Part shown: piece by piece, positions 47,762-56,642 of the stretch | Layout: each line of letters begins with the position of its first letter | Position numbering within the stretch: position 1 is the stretch's first letter | Source of the DNA: Comamonadaceae bacterium OTU4NAUVB1 | GTDB lineage: Bacteria; Pseudomonadota; Gammaproteobacteria; Burkholderiales; Burkholderiaceae_C | Assembly: GCA_024372625.1 (NCBI GenBank) | Contig: CP099605.1 | Span: 2,542,001-2,606,000, forward strand | DNA: 64,000 nucleotides | Reading direction: 5' to 3' | The notes under the pieces: model-generated | Database searches by the model: none | What the model saw: only the letters and a program-made list of their open reading frames with translations | Told to the model about the DNA's origin: nothing | Program-made: the position numbers and the translations under genes

Positions 47762-50206
47762 TCATTGCACGGCCGAGATGGCGTCGAGGATCGCCTCGGC
47801 CGTGGCCGGCGCGCGCAGCGGCGGGTCGGCCCGGTGGCCGCCGGCGGCCGAGACGGCGTCGCGGATGGCGAAGAAGACGGAGAACGGCAGCAGCAGCGGC
47901 GGCTCGCCCACGGCCTTGCTGCGGTGGATGGAATCCTCGGCGTTGGGCCGGTCGAACAATCGCACGTTGAACACCGGCGGGCAGTCGTTGGCCGTCGGGA
48001 TCTTGTAGGTGCTCGGGGCGTGCGTGGCGAGCCGGCCGGTCGTCGGGTGCCAGACCAGCTCCTCGGTGGTGAGCCAGCCCATGCCCTGGATGAAGGCGCC
48101 CTCGACCTGGCCGATGTCGATGGCCGGGTTGAGCGAGCGGCCGGCGTCCTGCAGGATGTCCGCGCGCAGCAGCTTCCACTCGCCCGTGAGCGTGTCCACC
48201 ACCACCTCGCTGACCGCCGCGCCGTAGGCGAAGTAGAAGAACGGCCGGCCCTTGAGCGTCTCGCGGTTCCAGCTCAGCCCGGGCGTGGCGTAGAAGCCGT
48301 CGGACCACAGCTGCACGCGGTCGAGGTAGGCCTCGCCCACCACCGTCGCGAAGCCCAGCGTGCGGCCGTTGACCTCGACCTGGTCGTTGGCGAAGCGCAC
48401 CTCCCCGGCGTTCCCGCCGTGGCGCGCGGCGGCGCACGCGGCCAGGCGCTCGCGCACCTGGCGCGCGGCGTCCTGCGCGGCCTTGCCGTTCAGGTCGGCG
48501 CCGGTGGAGGCCGCCGTGGCCGAGGTGTTGGCGACCTTGGCGGTGTCGGTGGCCGTCACGCGCACGCGCTCGAAGCTCACGCCCAGTTCGTGCGCCACCA
48601 CCTGCGCCACCTTGGTGTTCAGGCCCTGGCCCATCTCGGTGCCGCCGTGGTTGACGAGGATCGAGCCGTCGTTGTAGACGTGCACCAGCGCGCCGGCCTG
48701 GTTGAAGTGCGGCACGTTGAAGGAGATGCCGAACTTCAGCGGCGACAGCGCGATGCCGCGCTTGAGCACCGGGCTCGTCGCGTTGAACCCGGCGATGGCG
48801 GCGCGGCGCGCGCGGTAGTCGCTGGTCGATTCCAGCTCGGCCACCAGTTCGTGGATGACGTTGTCGGTCACGGTCTGGGCATAGGGCGTGACGTTGCGTT
48901 CGTCCGTGCCGTAGAAGTTCGCGCGCCGCACGTCGAGCGGATCGCGCCCGAGCGCGCGGGCGACCGTGTCGAGGATGTTCTCCACCGCGATCGCGCCCTG
49001 CGGACCGCCGAAGCCGCGGAACGCCGTGTTGCTCTGCGTGTTCGTGCGCCCGGAGTAGCCGTGGATCGCCACTTCGGGCAGCCAGTAGGCGTTGTCGAAG
49101 TGGCACAGCGCCCGCGTCATCACCGGGCCGGAGAGATCGGCCGAGTGGCCGGCGCGCGAGACCATCGACACCTCGGCGCCCAGGATGCGGCCCTCGTCGT
49201 CGTGGCCGACCTCGTACTCGTACCAGAAGCAGTGGCGCCGGCCGGTGACCATGAAGTCGTCGTCGCGGTCGAGCCGCAGCTTGACCGGACGGCGCAGCAG
49301 GTTCGCCGCCACCGCCGCCACGCAGGCGAACAGGCCCGACTGCGATTCCTTGCCCCCGAAGCCGCCGCCCATGCGCCGGCATTCAACGTGCACCTCGTTG
49401 GCCTGCAGGTGCAGCGCGTGCGCGACCATGTGCTGCATTTCGGTGGGATGCTGGGTCGAGCAGTGCACGTGCATGCCGCCGCCCTCCTTGGGGATGGCGT
49501 AGCTGATCTGCCCTTCCAGGTAGAACTGCTCCTGGCCGCCGACGTCGAAGCTGCCCTTCAGGCGGTGCGGCGCCGCGGCGATGGCGGCGCGCACGGCGGC
49601 CTCGGCCTGCGCGTTGTCGACCTCGTCGCCCAGGCCCGCGCTGCGCACCAGGTGCATCGGCGGCACCACGTAGGCGCCCTGCGCGTGGGCGGCGCGCGGC
49701 GTGAGCACCGCAGCGGCGGCCTCGACGCCGATCACGTCCTTCGCCCGGGCGGCGGCGCGGCGGGCGTCGTCGCGCGTGCGGGCGACGACGGCGAACACCG
49801 GCTGGCCCAGGTAGCGGATCTCGCCGTCGCACAGGATCGGGTCGTCGTGGACGATCGAGCCGCAGTCGTTGCTGCCCGGGATGTCCCCGGCCGAGAGCAC
49901 CGCCACCACCCCCGGCAGGGCACGCACGACGTCGAGGTCCAGCGCCGTCAGCCGCCCGGCCGCCACCGGCGACAGGCCCAGCGCGCAGTGCAGCGTGCCG
50001 GCGAGTTCGGGCAGGTCGTCCACGTAGGCGGCCTCGCCCGCGACGTGCAGCGCGGCCGACTCGTGCGGCCGGCTGATGCCCACGCGCGCGCCGGCCTCGC
50101 GCGAGCGCGCCTCGGCGCCCTCGTCGATGCGCGCGGCGGTGTTGGCGCGGTAGTCGGCGAAGGCGGTGGCCGGCTGGAGGAAGGCGGTGTCGACGGGCTT
50201 GTTCAT
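47762..50206 (-). CDS. xdhB: Xanthine dehydrogenase molybdopterin-binding subunit
   Basis: The 814-residue large subunit of a bacterial XDH that hydroxylates hypoxanthine and xanthine to urate. Visible features are GEAAYVDDLPELAGTLHCA, the Moco-binding GGGFGGKESQ and AFRGFGGPQGA (with the substrate-binding Arg), GGTEMGQGLNTK, and the catalytic base in SKAVGEPPLLL (Glu). It starts MNKPVDTAFLQPATAF at ATG 50204-50206 and overlaps xdhA by 4 bp. XdhC, the Moco insertion chaperone usually found after xdhB, is absent; a LysR gene takes that place. Confidence 0.95.
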   Translation of the reverse strand: MNKPVDTAFLQPATAFADYRANTAARIDEGAEARSREAGARVGISRPHESAALHVAGEAAYVDDLPELAGTLHCALGLSPVAAGRLTALDLDVVRALPGVVAVLSAGDIPGSNDCGSIVHDDPILCDGEIRYLGQPVFAVVARTRDDARRAAARAKDVIGVEAAAAVLTPRAAHAQGAYVVPPMHLVRSAGLGDEVDNAQAEAAVRAAIAAAPHRLKGSFDVGGQEQFYLEGQISYAIPKEGGGMHVHCSTQHPTEMQHMVAHALHLQANEVHVECRRMGGGFGGKESQSGLFACVAAVAANLLRRPVKLRLDRDDDFMVTGRRHCFWYEYEVGHDDEGRILGAEVSMVSRAGHSADLSGPVMTRALCHFDNAYWLPEVAIHGYSGRTNTQSNTAFRGFGGPQGAIAVENILDTVARALGRDPLDVRRANFYGTDERNVTPYAQTVTDNVIHELVAELESTSDYRARRAAIAGFNATSPVLKRGIALSPLKFGISFNVPHFNQAGALVHVYNDGSILVNHGGTEMGQGLNTKVAQVVAHELGVSFERVRVTATDTAKVANTSATAASTGADLNGKAAQDAARQVRERLAACAAARHGGNAGEVRFANDQVEVNGRTLGFATVVGEAYLDRVQLWSDGFYATPGLSWNRETLKGRPFFYFAYGAAVSEVVVDTLTGEWKLLRADILQDAGRSLNPAIDIGQVEGAFIQGMGWLTTEELVWHPTTGRLATHAPSTYKIPTANDCPPVFNVRLFDRPNAEDSIHRSKAVGEPPLLLPFSVFFAIRDAVSAAGGHRADPPLRAPATAEAILDAISAVQ

Positions 50207-51918
50207 GGCTGGCTCCGGGTAAGGGCGACGGGCGCCGGCAGCGCGTGCGGCATCGCGTCCCAGACGCTGACGGCGGCGCCGGGCAGCGGCTCGGTGGCGC
50301 GGGTCTCCAGCCACAGGCGCTGCAGCAGATTCTGCGCGACCTTCAGGCGGTAGGCGGCCGAGGCGCGCAGGTCCGACAGGGGCTTGAAATCCTCGGCCAG
50401 CGCGGCCTGGGCGGCGGCCACCGTGGCCGGCGTCCAGGGCCGGCCGACCACCGCGGCCTCGGCCCGCGCGGCGCGGCTCACCGTCGCGGCCATGCCGCCG
50501 AAGGCGAATCGCACGGCCTGGACCACCGGATCGCCCGTGGTGTCGCCGGCGCCGCCGGCGGGCTCGAACGCGATGGCGAAGCCCGCGCACAGCGCGGAGA
50601 TGTCGCAGTCGAAGCGCTTGCTGATCTTGTAGGCCCGCACGGTGCGGCGCAGCGCCGCGAGCGGCACGGCGATGCCCTGGACGAACTCGCCCGGCTCCAG
50701 CCGGTTCACCATGTAGCCGAGGTAGAACGCGTCGAGCCGCAGGCGGCGCACGCGCGACCCCCGCCGCAGTTCGACCTCGGCGTCCAGCGCCATCAGCACC
50801 GGCGGGGTGTCGCCGATGGGGGAGCCGTTGGCGACGTTGCCCCCCAGCGTGCCGGCGTGCCGGATCGGCGGCGAGGCGAAGCGCAGCCAGACGTCGGCCA
50901 GCGCCGGCGCGCGCCGCACCAGGGCGCGCAAGGCGTCCTCCAGCGAGGCGCCGGCGCCGATGTAGAGCTCGGCGTCCTCGCCCGCGCCGCGCTCGCCGAT
51001 GCGCTTCATCTCCTCGACGCCGCCGACGTAGACGATGTCGCCCAGGTCGCGGAACTGCTTGTTGACCCACAGCCCGACGTCGGTCGAACCGGCCAGCAGC
51101 TGCGCGGTGGGCAGCCGCTCGCGCAGCGCGGCCAGCGCGTCGAGCGTGACCGGGGCGTGGAAGGTGTCGGTGCGGCCGTGGCGCGCGGCGGCGTAGCGCA
51201 GGCCGGCGGCGGCGGCGTCCGCCGTCGCGGCGGCCGCGTCCGTCTCGGCCTTCAGGCGCGCGAGCGCCGCCACGGCGGCCGTGGTGTCCAGCGGCGCCGC
51301 CGGCAGGTCGAACATGCGCTGGCCGGCGTCGAGGATCGGGCGGTAGCCGGTGCAGCGGCAGAGGTTGCCCGAGAGGTCGTCGGCCAGCTCCTGGCGCGTG
51401 GGCCGCGTGCCGGCGTCCTGGTGGCGCTCGTAGGTCGACCACAGCGACATCACGAAGCCCGGCGTGCAGAAGCCGCACTGCGAGCCGTGGCACTCGACCA
51501 TCGCCTGCTGCACCGGATGCAGGCGCTGCACCGGATGCTTCTCGTGCGACGAGTCCCCGCGCGCGGGGCCGTCGGTGCGGCCGGCCCGCCCCTTCAGGTC
51601 CTCGACGGTGAACAGCGCCTTGCCGTGGAGCGTCGGCAGGAACTGGATGCAGGCGTTGACCGTCTGCAGGCGCAGCCCGCCGACCACGTCGGTGGCGGCG
51701 CCGCCGTCGATGGCGCCGGCCGCCGGCGCGAGCTCGCCGATCACCACCGTGCAGGCGCCGCAGTCGCCCTCGTTGCAGCCTTCCTTGGTGCCGGTGCAGC
51801 GCGCGTCCTCGCGCAGCCAGTCGAGCACCGAACGGGTCGGGTGGACACCCGTGACTTCGACGATCCGCCCCTGGTGGAAGAAGCGGACCGGCTGCGTGGC
51901 GGCGGCGGGATGGGTCAT
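50203..51918 (-). CDS. xdhA: Xanthine dehydrogenase iron-sulfur/FAD subunit
   Basis: A 571-residue subunit that joins the [2Fe-2S] and FAD parts. The plant-type cluster has Cys48, Cys53 and Cys56 (GCNEGDCGACTVVIG) plus a downstream NACIQFLP Cys. The second cluster is CHGSQCGFCTPGFVMS with LCRCTGYRP. FAD-domain motifs are LLAGSTDVGLWVNKQ and GTLGGNVANGSPIGD. It moves electrons from Moco to NAD+. ATG 51916-51918 begins the protein MTHPAAATQPVRFF. A 7-bp inverted repeat lies about 90-120 bp upstream. Confidence 0.95.
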   Translation of the reverse strand: MTHPAAATQPVRFFHQGRIVEVTGVHPTRSVLDWLREDARCTGTKEGCNEGDCGACTVVIGELAPAAGAIDGGAATDVVGGLRLQTVNACIQFLPTLHGKALFTVEDLKGRAGRTDGPARGDSSHEKHPVQRLHPVQQAMVECHGSQCGFCTPGFVMSLWSTYERHQDAGTRPTRQELADDLSGNLCRCTGYRPILDAGQRMFDLPAAPLDTTAAVAALARLKAETDAAAATADAAAAGLRYAAARHGRTDTFHAPVTLDALAALRERLPTAQLLAGSTDVGLWVNKQFRDLGDIVYVGGVEEMKRIGERGAGEDAELYIGAGASLEDALRALVRRAPALADVWLRFASPPIRHAGTLGGNVANGSPIGDTPPVLMALDAEVELRRGSRVRRLRLDAFYLGYMVNRLEPGEFVQGIAVPLAALRRTVRAYKISKRFDCDISALCAGFAIAFEPAGGAGDTTGDPVVQAVRFAFGGMAATVSRAARAEAAVVGRPWTPATVAAAQAALAEDFKPLSDLRASAAYRLKVAQNLLQRLWLETRATEPLPGAAVSVWDAMPHALPAPVALTRSQP

Positions 51919-52006
51919 CGTGGCGGGCGTTCGTTCGTTCTGGATGGCGCCGCGCGTCGTGGACGCGGCGGGGAATGCTGGAACTTAAGGGCGATGGGGA
52001 CCTGCA

Positions 52007-52037
52007 GGCATACGACCCCGGCCATAGCCTGTATGCC
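52007..52037. promoter_or_regulatory. Inverted repeat upstream of xdhA
   Basis: GGCATAC (52007-52013) and GTATGCC (52031-52037) are exact reverse complements with 17 nt between them, in the 204-bp space upstream of xdhA. The spacing of about 24 bp between arm centres puts them on one DNA face after two turns, as for a tetrameric regulator. It may be the operator of the purine operon. Confidence 0.4.
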
Positions 52038-52122
52038 CGCGCCGGTATGCACGTCCGAGGTGCGCTGCCGCGCATGCAGCAAGTGTCGGGCCAGGGCCGC
52101 GCGGCATCGTCCGCACCGAAGG

Positions 52123-53357
52123 TCAGCGAAACAGGTCGATCGCCATCATCACGACCGCGCCGCCCATCAGCGCGGTGCCGCTCCAGCCGAGCCAGCGCGT
52201 GTGGCGGCTCGAGGTGAAGCGGCCCGTCACGCGCTCGCGCGCCACCAGCGTCATCATGGCCGCCATGATCGGCACGGCGACCACGCCGTTGACCACCGCG
52301 CTCGCGTACAGCGCCTTCATCGGATCGACCGGCGTGAAGTCCAGCGCCGTGCCCGCCAGCGTGGCGATGGCGATGGCGATGGCGATGGCGATGATGGCGT
52401 AGAACCGCTTCGCCTCGCGCCAGTGGCGCTCCAGCCCTTCCGCCCAGCCGAAGGCCTCGGCCACCGCGTAGGCCGCCGACGAGGCCGGCACCGGCACGGC
52501 CAGCAGCCCCGTGGCGACGATGCCGCCGCCGAACAGCCAGAACGCGAGGTCCCCGGCCAGCGGGCGCAGCGCCTGGGCCGCCTGCGCCGCCGAGGTCACG
52601 TCGTGGACGCCCGCCGCGTACAGCGCCGCCGCGCCCGTCACCATCACGAAGAAGGCGATCAGGTTGGAGAAGATCATCCCGCTCCAGGTGTCGATCTTCA
52701 CGCGCCGCAGGTCGGCGCGCACCACCGCGTCGGTGCCACGCGCCCCGCCCTTCTGGCGCAGTTCCTCGACTTCCCGGGAGGCCTGCCAGAAGAACAGGTA
52801 GGGCGAGATGGTGGTGCCCAGCAGCGCCACGACCATCGTCCAGTGGTCGCCGGTCCACTGGCGCTGCGGCACCACCAGGTCGTGCAGCACCCGGCCCCAC
52901 GGCACCTTCACCGAGAAGACCGCCGCCACGTAGGCGAACAGGGTCAGCGTGAGCCACTTGAGCACGTGCGCGAGCCGCCGGTAGGGCACGAACACCTGCA
53001 GCAGTACCGTCACGACGCCGAAGACCAGCGAGTGGAAGTGCTGGCCGCGATGTCGGCGGCGATGTTGATGGTGTTGGCCACCACCAGCAGGCCGACCAGC
53101 GTCACCAGCAGCCAGCGCGGCAGATGGTCGCGCAGGTTGGCGGCCACGCCCTTGCCGGTGACGCGACCGATGCGCGCCGACACCATCTGGATGGCGATCA
53201 TGAAGGGCAGCGACAGGAACACCGTCCACAGCAGCCCGGTGCCGAACTGCGCGCCGGCCTGGGTGTAGGTGGCGATGCCCGACGGATCGTCGTCGGCCGC
53301 ACCGGTGACGACGCCGGGCCCGACGTGGCGCAGGAAGGACAGGATGAGTTTCTTCAT
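52123..53357 (-). pseudogene. NRAMP-family divalent metal transporter gene, frameshifted
   Basis: An NRAMP/MntH-type Mn/Fe transporter interrupted by a frame change. The first part starts MKKLILSFLRHVGPG (ATG 53355-53357), contains the conserved DDPSGIATYTQAGAQFG and runs to NTINIAADIAA, then reads out of frame to a stop at 53010-53012. From about 53040 the -1 frame continues with QHFHSLVFGVVTVLLQVFVPYRR and conserved later helices to VMMAIDLFR. At the junction, a few residues normally found after AADIAA also seem to be missing. So a small deletion or indel of non-multiple-of-three length is likely. Either the gene is broken or the base calls are wrong there. Confidence 0.82.
52363..52392. 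repeat. Hexanucleotide tandem repeat (GGCGAT)5
   Basis: Five exact tandem copies of GGCGAT lie inside the NRAMP gene, encoding alternating Ile-Ala on the minus strand within a membrane helix. Copy-number slippage would change helix length by two residues without shifting frame. Confidence 0.85.
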
Positions 53358-53431
53358 GGCGCGACGCTGGCCGGCGCACCTGAACGCCAGCCGACCGGAC
53401 GCCGCGCCCTCCCCGGCGACGGCCGGGCCGC

Positions 53432-54799
53432 CTACAGGACCAGCAGCGCCCGGAAATCGTTGACGTTGGTGTGCGTCGGCCCGGTCACCAGCAGGTCGCC
53501 CAGGGCGTCGAAGTAGCCGTAGGCGTCGTTGCGGTCGAGGTGGTCGGCCAGCTTGCGGCCGGCGGCCTCGGCGCGCGCGAGGGTGTCGGGCGCGACGAAG
53601 GCGCCGGCGTTGTCCTCGATGCCGTCGATGCCGTCGGTGTCGGCGGCCAGTGCCCACACCCCCGGCTGGCCCGCCAGCGCGCCGGCCAGGCCGAGGCAGA
53701 ACTCGCCCGCGCGCCCGCCCCGCCCCCGGGCCTGGCCGGGCTGGCGCGGCCGGATCGTGACCGTCGTCTCCCCGCCGGAGAGGATCACGCAGGGCCGCTG
53801 GAACGGCGCGCCGTGCCGCGCCACCGCGCGCGCCAGCGCGCCCAGCACCTTGCCGACCTCGCGCGACTCGCCCTCGATCTCGTCGCTGAGCACGTGCGCG
53901 GCGAAGCCGGCGGCGCGCGCGGCGGCGGCGGCGGCGTCGAGCGACTGCTGCGGCGCGGCGATGACGTGCGTCGCGTGGCCGGCGAACACGGCGTCGCCGG
54001 GCTTGGGCGTCTCCAGCGAACCGTCCGCGAGCCGCGCGCGGACGGCGGCCGGCACCTCGATGCGGTAGCGCTCGAGGATCGCCAGCGCGTCGGCGCAGGT
54101 GGTGGCGTCGGGCACGGTCGGGCCGCTGGCGATGACGCCCGGGTCGTCGCCCGGCACGTCGCTGATGGTCAGCGTGACGACCCGCGCCGGCGCGCAGGCG
54201 GCGGCGAGCCGGCCGCCCTTGATGCGCGAGAGGTGCTTGCGCACGCAGTTCATCTCGCCGATGTGGGCGCCGCTGGCCAGCAGTTCCTTGTTGATGCGCT
54301 GCTTGTCGGCCAGCGTCAGGCCCTCGGCCGGCAGGGTCAGCAGCGACGAGCCGCCGCCGGAGATCAGGCACAGCACCAGGTCGTCGGCCGTCAGGCCCGC
54401 GGTCAGCGCGAGGATGCGCTCGGCCGCCGCCATGCCGGCCGCGTCGGGCACCGGATGGGCGGCCTCCACGAGCTCGATGCGCGCGGGCAGCCCCGCGGGG
54501 CGCGGCGGGATGTGGTCGTAGCGCGTGACCACCAGGCCCGACAGCGGCGCGTCGGCCGGCCAGAGCGCCTCGAGCGCCTGCGCCATCGAGCCGCCCGCCT
54601 TGCCCGCGCCCAGCACCAGCGTGCGTCCCCTGGGCGGCGGCGGCAGGTGCGCGCCCAGGCTGGCCAGCGGCAGGGCGCGCTCGACGGCGACGCGGTAGAG
54701 GTGTTCGAGGAATTCGCGCGGCGCGGTGTGCGCGTCGGGCGCCGTGGCGGCCGTGGCGGCCGGGGAAGACGAAGGATTCGGATGATGCGGCGAGGTCAT
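53432..54799 (-). CDS. Glycerate 2-kinase (MOFRL family)
   Basis: A 455-residue GK-II/MOFRL kinase that makes 2-phosphoglycerate from glycerate. It has LVLGAGKAGGSMAQALEALW, VVTRYDHIPPRP, LVLCLISGGGSSLLTLPAEGLTL, KQRINKELLASGAHIGEMNCVRKHLS and the C-terminal MOFRL ending GPTHTNVNDFRALLVL. Such proteins are often misnamed hydroxypyruvate reductase (TtuD). Beside xdh and an 8-oxoguanine deaminase it fits the last step of purine ring catabolism (glyoxylate to tartronate semialdehyde to glycerate to phosphoglycerate). A Ser/Pro/Ala-rich N-terminal extension (about 25 residues) precedes the core. It is divergent from the deaminase, 34 bp apart. Confidence 0.92.
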   Translation of the reverse strand: MTSPHHPNPSSSPAATAATAPDAHTAPREFLEHLYRVAVERALPLASLGAHLPPPPRGRTLVLGAGKAGGSMAQALEALWPADAPLSGLVVTRYDHIPPRPAGLPARIELVEAAHPVPDAAGMAAAERILALTAGLTADDLVLCLISGGGSSLLTLPAEGLTLADKQRINKELLASGAHIGEMNCVRKHLSRIKGGRLAAACAPARVVTLTISDVPGDDPGVIASGPTVPDATTCADALAILERYRIEVPAAVRARLADGSLETPKPGDAVFAGHATHVIAAPQQSLDAAAAAARAAGFAAHVLSDEIEGESREVGKVLGALARAVARHGAPFQRPCVILSGGETTVTIRPRQPGQARGRGGRAGEFCLGLAGALAGQPGVWALAADTDGIDGIEDNAGAFVAPDTLARAEAAGRKLADHLDRNDAYGYFDALGDLLVTGPTHTNVNDFRALLVL

Positions 54800-54833
54800 T
54801 GGTTTCGTGTCTCCAGTCTTCTATTCTCGCGTC

Positions 54834-56237
54834 ATGACCACGCTCCTGATCCGCAACGCCCGCCGCCTGGCGACCTTCGACGACGCCCGCACCGAACTGT
54901 CCGACGCGTCGGTCCTGGTGCGCGACCGCCGCATCGAGGCCGTCGGCCCCGCCGCCGACCTGCCGCAGACCGCCGACGAGGTGATCGACGCCCGCGGCCA
55001 CCTGGTGGTGCCGGGGCTGGTGAACACCCACCACCACATGTACCAGTCGCTCACGCGCGCCATTCCGGCCGTGCAGGACGCCGAGCTGTTCTCGTGGCTG
55101 CGCGGCCTCTATCCGATCTGGGCCGGGCTGACGCCGGAGATGGTGCGGGTGTCGACCCAGGTGGCCATGGCCGAGCTGCTGCTCGCGGGCTGCACCACCA
55201 GCAGCGACCACCTCTACATCTATCCCGACGGCGTGCGCCTGGACGACAGCATCGAGGCGGCGCGCGAGATCGGCATGCGCTTCGTCGCCACGCGCGGCAG
55301 CATGAGCGTCGGGCAGTCCCAGGGTGGCCTGCCGCCGGACGCCGTGGTCGAGCGCGAGGACGCCATCCTGCGCGACACGCGGCGCCTGATCGAGACCTGG
55401 CACGACGCCTCGCACGGCGCCATGACGCAGGTGGCGGTGGCGCCGTGCTCGCCCTTCAGCGTCAGCCGCGACCTGATGCGCGAGTCGGCCGCGCTGGCGC
55501 GCTCCTTCAAGGGCCAGGGGGTGCGGCTGCACACGCACCTGGCGGAGAACGACCACGACGTCGCCTACAGCCGGGAGAAGTTCGGCCGCACGCCGGCCGA
55601 GTACGCGCAGGACCTGGGCTGGGTCGGCCCCGACGTCTGGCACGCGCACTGCGTGAAGCTCGACGCCGACGCCATCGCGCTGTTCGCGCGCACCCGCACC
55701 GGCGTCGCGCACTGCCCGTGCAGCAACATGCGCCTGGCCTCGGGCATCGCGCCGGTCCGCCGCATGCTCGACGCCGGCGTGCCGGTCGGCCTGGGCGTGG
55801 ACGGCAGCGCCAGCAACGACGGCGCGCAGATGGTGGGCGAGGCCCGCCAGGCCTTGCTGCTGGCGCGCGTCGGGCGCGCGCTCGAACCCTTCGGTTGCGA
55901 CCACGGTCCGGCCGAGATGACCGCGCGCGACGCCCTGGCCCTGGCCACGCGCGGCGGCGCCGAGGTGCTCGGCCGCGCCGACATCGGCCAGCTCGTGCCC
56001 GGCCGGTGCGCCGACCTGGCGCTGTTCGACCTCGACACGCTCGGCTTCGCCGGCGGCGCGGTGCACGACCCCGTCGCCGCCCTGCTGCTGTGCGCGAGCC
56101 CGCAGGCCGCCTTCACGGTGGTCGACGGGCGCGTGGTGGTGCGCGAGGGCCGGCTCGCGACGCTCGACCTGGGCCCGCTGGTGGAGCGTCACAACCGCCT
56201 GGCGACGCTGCTGGCGCGCAGCCCGACGGCGCGCTGA
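54834..56237 (+). CDS. 8-oxoguanine deaminase (amidohydrolase)
   Basis: A 467-residue amidohydrolase. The first metal site is NTHHHMYQSLTRAIPA (His66 and His68). It is followed by LHTHLAENDHDVAYS, WHAHCVKLDADAI, HCPCSNMRLASGIAP and the Asp in GLGVDGSASNDG. The sequence has the overall order of PA0142-type enzymes that deaminate 8-oxoguanine to urate; the broader group includes TrzA/AtzA-like chlorohydrolases. Urate as product ties it to XDH nearby. The start is ATG 54834 (MTTLLIRNARRLATF); a 9-residue upstream extension is possible. Confidence 0.9.
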   Translation: MTTLLIRNARRLATFDDARTELSDASVLVRDRRIEAVGPAADLPQTADEVIDARGHLVVPGLVNTHHHMYQSLTRAIPAVQDAELFSWLRGLYPIWAGLTPEMVRVSTQVAMAELLLAGCTTSSDHLYIYPDGVRLDDSIEAAREIGMRFVATRGSMSVGQSQGGLPPDAVVEREDAILRDTRRLIETWHDASHGAMTQVAVAPCSPFSVSRDLMRESAALARSFKGQGVRLHTHLAENDHDVAYSREKFGRTPAEYAQDLGWVGPDVWHAHCVKLDADAIALFARTRTGVAHCPCSNMRLASGIAPVRRMLDAGVPVGLGVDGSASNDGAQMVGEARQALLLARVGRALEPFGCDHGPAEMTARDALALATRGGAEVLGRADIGQLVPGRCADLALFDLDTLGFAGGAVHDPVAALLLCASPQAAFTVVDGRVVVREGRLATLDLGPLVERHNRLATLLARSPTAR

Positions 56238-56274
56238 GGCCCGGCGCGGCCCGCGCCCGCCCGGGGTCGTCGGC

Positions 56275-56334
56275 TCAGAGCAGGAAACGCAGCAGCTGCA
56301 GCAGGTTGTTGATGAAATCGAGGATGACCTGCAT
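56275..56334 (-). CDS. Possible 19-residue amphipathic peptide ORF
   Basis: The frame reads MQVILDFINNLLQLLRFLL followed by TGA. Polar residues (Gln2, Asp6, Asn9-Asn10, Gln13, Arg16) fall on one face of a helix and Leu/Ile/Phe on the other, like small membrane peptides. No Shine-Dalgarno is visible before the ATG, and a chance ORF of this size is common, so it is reported only because of its composition. Confidence 0.2.
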   Translation of the reverse strand: MQVILDFINNLLQLLRFLL

Positions 56335-56463
56335 GGGGCGAGCGTCGCGGTGAGCGCCGTGGCGCCGGGGTGGAGGACACCCGAGTGTGCCGACGATCGA
56401 GCGCCGGGGCTACCACAGCCATGGCGGGCTGCGAGATCCTCCGAGCGTCTATTTTGGAAGGGA

Positions 56464-56487
56464 TTTCCATAGTGAAAACTCTTTCCA
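56464..56487. promoter_or_regulatory. IclR-type operator upstream of the ThuA/PQQ genes
   Basis: Three half-sites with 9-bp period: TTTCCA (56464-56469), TGAAAA (56473-56478, reverse orientation) and TTTCCA (56482-56487). The surrounding 41 bp (56461-56501) align without gaps to 60841-60881, about 30 of 41 identical. The half-site TTTCCA/TGGAAA is the one known for E. coli IclR. Confidence 0.65.
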
Positions 56488-56642
56488 CCCATTGCTAGGA
56501 TGGCGTCCGGCCGGTCCACCCCGCCGCCGGCGCGTCCGGCGCGGGCTGCGGCCGGCCCAGACGCAGGAAGCGTGCGGCCGTCGTCGCTGGCGAGACACCG
56601 ATCCTGCGACGAGCGCGCCATCCATTCGCAAAGGAGACTCCC

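Larger units (their letters stand above)
56238..56642. other. 405-bp intergenic region with operator and leader
   Basis: Between the deaminase stop and the ThuA-like gene. It contains a possible 19-codon minus-strand ORF (56275-56334), a low-GC patch at 56451-56500 with the IclR-type three-half-site element, and a ~150-nt GC-rich leader ending in AAGGAG before the TTG start at 56643. I see no terminator hairpin with a T-run after the deaminase gene. Confidence 0.6.

Noticed and set aside
46856..50353. 1165-codon plus-strand open frame opposite lysR and xdhB
   Set aside because: Antisense to recognised molybdopterin-binding motifs; no ribosome site and no domain-like pattern.
52363..52392. 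Tandem GGCGAT units as a CRISPR or iteron array
   Set aside because: Units are 6 bp, contiguous and in frame inside a coding region, without spacers or replication genes nearby.
47762..52957. A single giant frame that would fuse xdhB with upstream sequence up to the NRAMP gene
   Set aside because: Only the part after ATG 50206 has protein-family motifs; upstream it is out of frame with xdhA and NRAMP coding sequence.
53010..53060. Programmed -1 ribosomal frameshifting in the NRAMP gene
   Set aside because: No X-XXY-YYZ slippery heptamer or downstream pseudoknot is visible, NRAMP genes are not known to use it, and residues appear to be missing at the join.
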